Source of the DNA: an uncultured Clostridium sp.
GTDB lineage: Bacteria > Bacillota > Clostridia > Lachnospirales > Lachnospiraceae
NCBI GenBank assembly: GCA_905192625.1
Contig: CAJJLI010000127.1
Location: forward strand, 1 to 6,474
Direction of reading: 5' to 3'
Length of the DNA: 6,474 bases
Position numbers and translations under genes: made by a program. The notes under the pieces were generated by a model. The model worked only from the letters and a program-made list of their open reading frames with translations, made no database searches and was not told the origin of the DNA. Positions within the stretch are counted from its first letter, which is position 1; every line of letters begins with the position of its first letter. Of this stretch, positions 5,637 through 6,474 are shown in pieces.

Positions 5637-5680
5637 TTAGAACTGTCGCAAGGATTGACCGCGGCAGTTCTAATTTTTCT
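5637..5680 (+). terminator. Strong intrinsic terminator after the cNMP-domain gene
   Basis: TTAGAACTGTCGC (5637-5649) pairs along all 13 positions with GCGGCAGTTCTAA (5661-5673), with one G-U pair, around an 11-base loop, followed by TTTTTCT. It sits 13 bases after the stop codon and 52 bases before the next gene on the same strand. No good promoter is seen between it and that gene (TATAAA at 5694-5699 lacks a -35), so it may attenuate rather than end transcription. Confidence 0.88.
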
Positions 5681-5731
5681 TGTTAACACTTTTTATAAAT
5701 AGATAGGCCAGAGTGGCAATACGGAGGAATT

Positions 5732-6474
5732 ATGTTTAAAGACTCTCCAATGATTACGGATATTACAAAAAATCATAACGATCGTATGCAAAACCTAAAG
5801 AAATTTATGCCATTTTTTCGTTTGCAAGATTCTGCGATGAATTACTACAAGGAAGGAAAATATGCCTTCCTTGATTTGGGATATATAACAATGGCCTTGT
5901 TACGATTCTTTATCGAAGAAAATAATTTCAATGATAGACAAGTATCCTACTTAGAAGTGATTGCATTTATGACGGATGTATTAAAAAGAGATTTTGAACT
6001 TTATCTATCAGAGGAAGAATATAAAGATTTGATAGGATACATGTTTGATAAGATAAAAAACGATGGAAAACCATTTGTTATGAATTACTTTGATCCACAG
6101 GATAAAAAAAGAAAAACCGCCCGAATGAAATTAATCGATAGTAAACTAAGTGGTGGAGTAGTTGTGTACTCAATTACAGCGGATGCCATTGAATTTTATC
6201 TTGAAACAAAAGAGGTGAAAGAGGAAAGCAGAATTAGTATCGAGCAACTTTTGCTTGAGAAGATGATAACGACCAAAAATTTCAGGGGTGGAATCGAAGT
6301 AATCCGTAGAATTAATGGTGAAGTAAATCGCCTACGCTTAAGGAAACAAGAGGTATTACTTATACTAGGGAACAATGTTTTTGAAGGTGTGAAAGCACTC
6401 GAAGAGTTTAACCGCACTGGTATACAGTGGTTTATGGAGGAGCAAAAGGAATTCCTTAGAAACAAACAATTGAT
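5732..6474 (+). CDS. Putative winged-helix / kleisin-like (MukF/MksF/JetA-type) protein, 5' part only
   Basis: The first 247 residues of a protein that runs off the right edge. ATG at 5732 has GGAGG (5723-5727) at a short 4-base spacer. Residues 25-62 (FMPFFRLQDSAMNYY, then LDLGYITMALLRFF) start a helical N-terminal region. Residues 73-160 contain helices, an exposed lysine-rich turn (FDPQDKKRKTARMK, 120-133) and a beta-type return (GGVVVYSITADAIEFYL), fitting a winged-helix fold. After this comes ISIEQLLLEKMITTKNFRGG, then IEVIRRINGEVNRLRLRKQE, and long amphipathic, probably coiled-coil helices to the edge. A winged helix followed by such helices is the layout of MukF, MksF and JetA, the kleisin subunits of SMC-like complexes, and the motif style matches. 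That assignment rests on layout and recall only; other winged-helix proteins are possible. It lies 108 bases after the cNMP-domain gene with a terminator between, so the two may be separately dosed parts of one locus. No SMC-like ATPase is in view. Confidence 0.6.
   Translation, partial: MFKDSPMITDITKNHNDRMQNLKKFMPFFRLQDSAMNYYKEGKYAFLDLGYITMALLRFFIEENNFNDRQVSYLEVIAFMTDVLKRDFELYLSEEEYKDLIGYMFDKIKNDGKPFVMNYFDPQDKKRKTARMKLIDSKLSGGVVVYSITADAIEFYLETKEVKEESRISIEQLLLEKMITTKNFRGGIEVIRRINGEVNRLRLRKQEVLLILGNNVFEGVKALEEFNRTGIQWFMEEQKEFLRNKQL

Noticed and set aside
1..6474. tRNA genes, CRISPR arrays, insertion-sequence ends, transposase or integrase genes
   Set aside because: I looked for tRNA-type T-loop and CCA ends, regularly spaced repeats, terminal inverted repeats and recombinase motifs and saw none.

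Overview
The window looks like the chromosome of a low-GC, anaerobic Gram-positive bacterium, most likely a clostridium of the Lachnospiraceae type. Three things point there: AT-rich DNA with strong AGGAGG-type ribosome sites; a radical-SAM activase of the anaerobic ribonucleotide reductase type; and a large signal recognition particle (SRP) RNA with an Alu domain, as in Bacillus and Clostridium. The family-level placement is an inference.

Left part (1-2094). The 3' end of an unrecognised plus-strand gene (ending at 142) runs tail-to-tail into a minus-strand cluster. Read in its own direction, that cluster is tadA (tRNA adenosine deaminase), then an NrdG-like radical SAM activase, then a RimJ/RimL-type GNAT acetyltransferase. 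Spacers are 43 and 47 bases, and a plausible sigma-A promoter lies at 2066-2094. This reads as one transcription unit of housekeeping and accessory enzymes.

Middle (2095-2948). Divergent from tadA is a 55-residue, very basic, proline-rich protein of unknown function with its own promoter. Next comes the SRP RNA gene (ffs) with a near-consensus promoter, a complete S-domain hairpin, a closing terminal helix and an intrinsic terminator. The predicted primary transcript is about 350 nt, longer than the roughly 265 nt core, so end processing is expected.

Right part (2949-6474). Many Firmicutes have dnaX near tadA-ffs, but here two poorly characterised genes follow. The first encodes a 779-residue protein with a CRP-like cyclic-nucleotide-binding fold at its N terminus, no recognisable CRP helix-turn-helix, and a long helical remainder with a dense, conserved-looking block near the C terminus. 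The second, cut by the window edge, begins with what looks like a winged-helix region followed by long helices, an arrangement like the MukF/MksF/JetA kleisin subunits of SMC-like complexes. A strong intrinsic terminator separates the two genes. The upstream region of the first gene has three A6 tracts in helical phase, a GGACTA repeat cluster and an AT-rich inverted repeat.

The most interesting hypothesis is that the right edge is the start of a condensin-like (MksBEF/Wadjet-type) locus preceded by a large cNMP-domain protein. Whether an SMC-like ATPase follows cannot be seen here.
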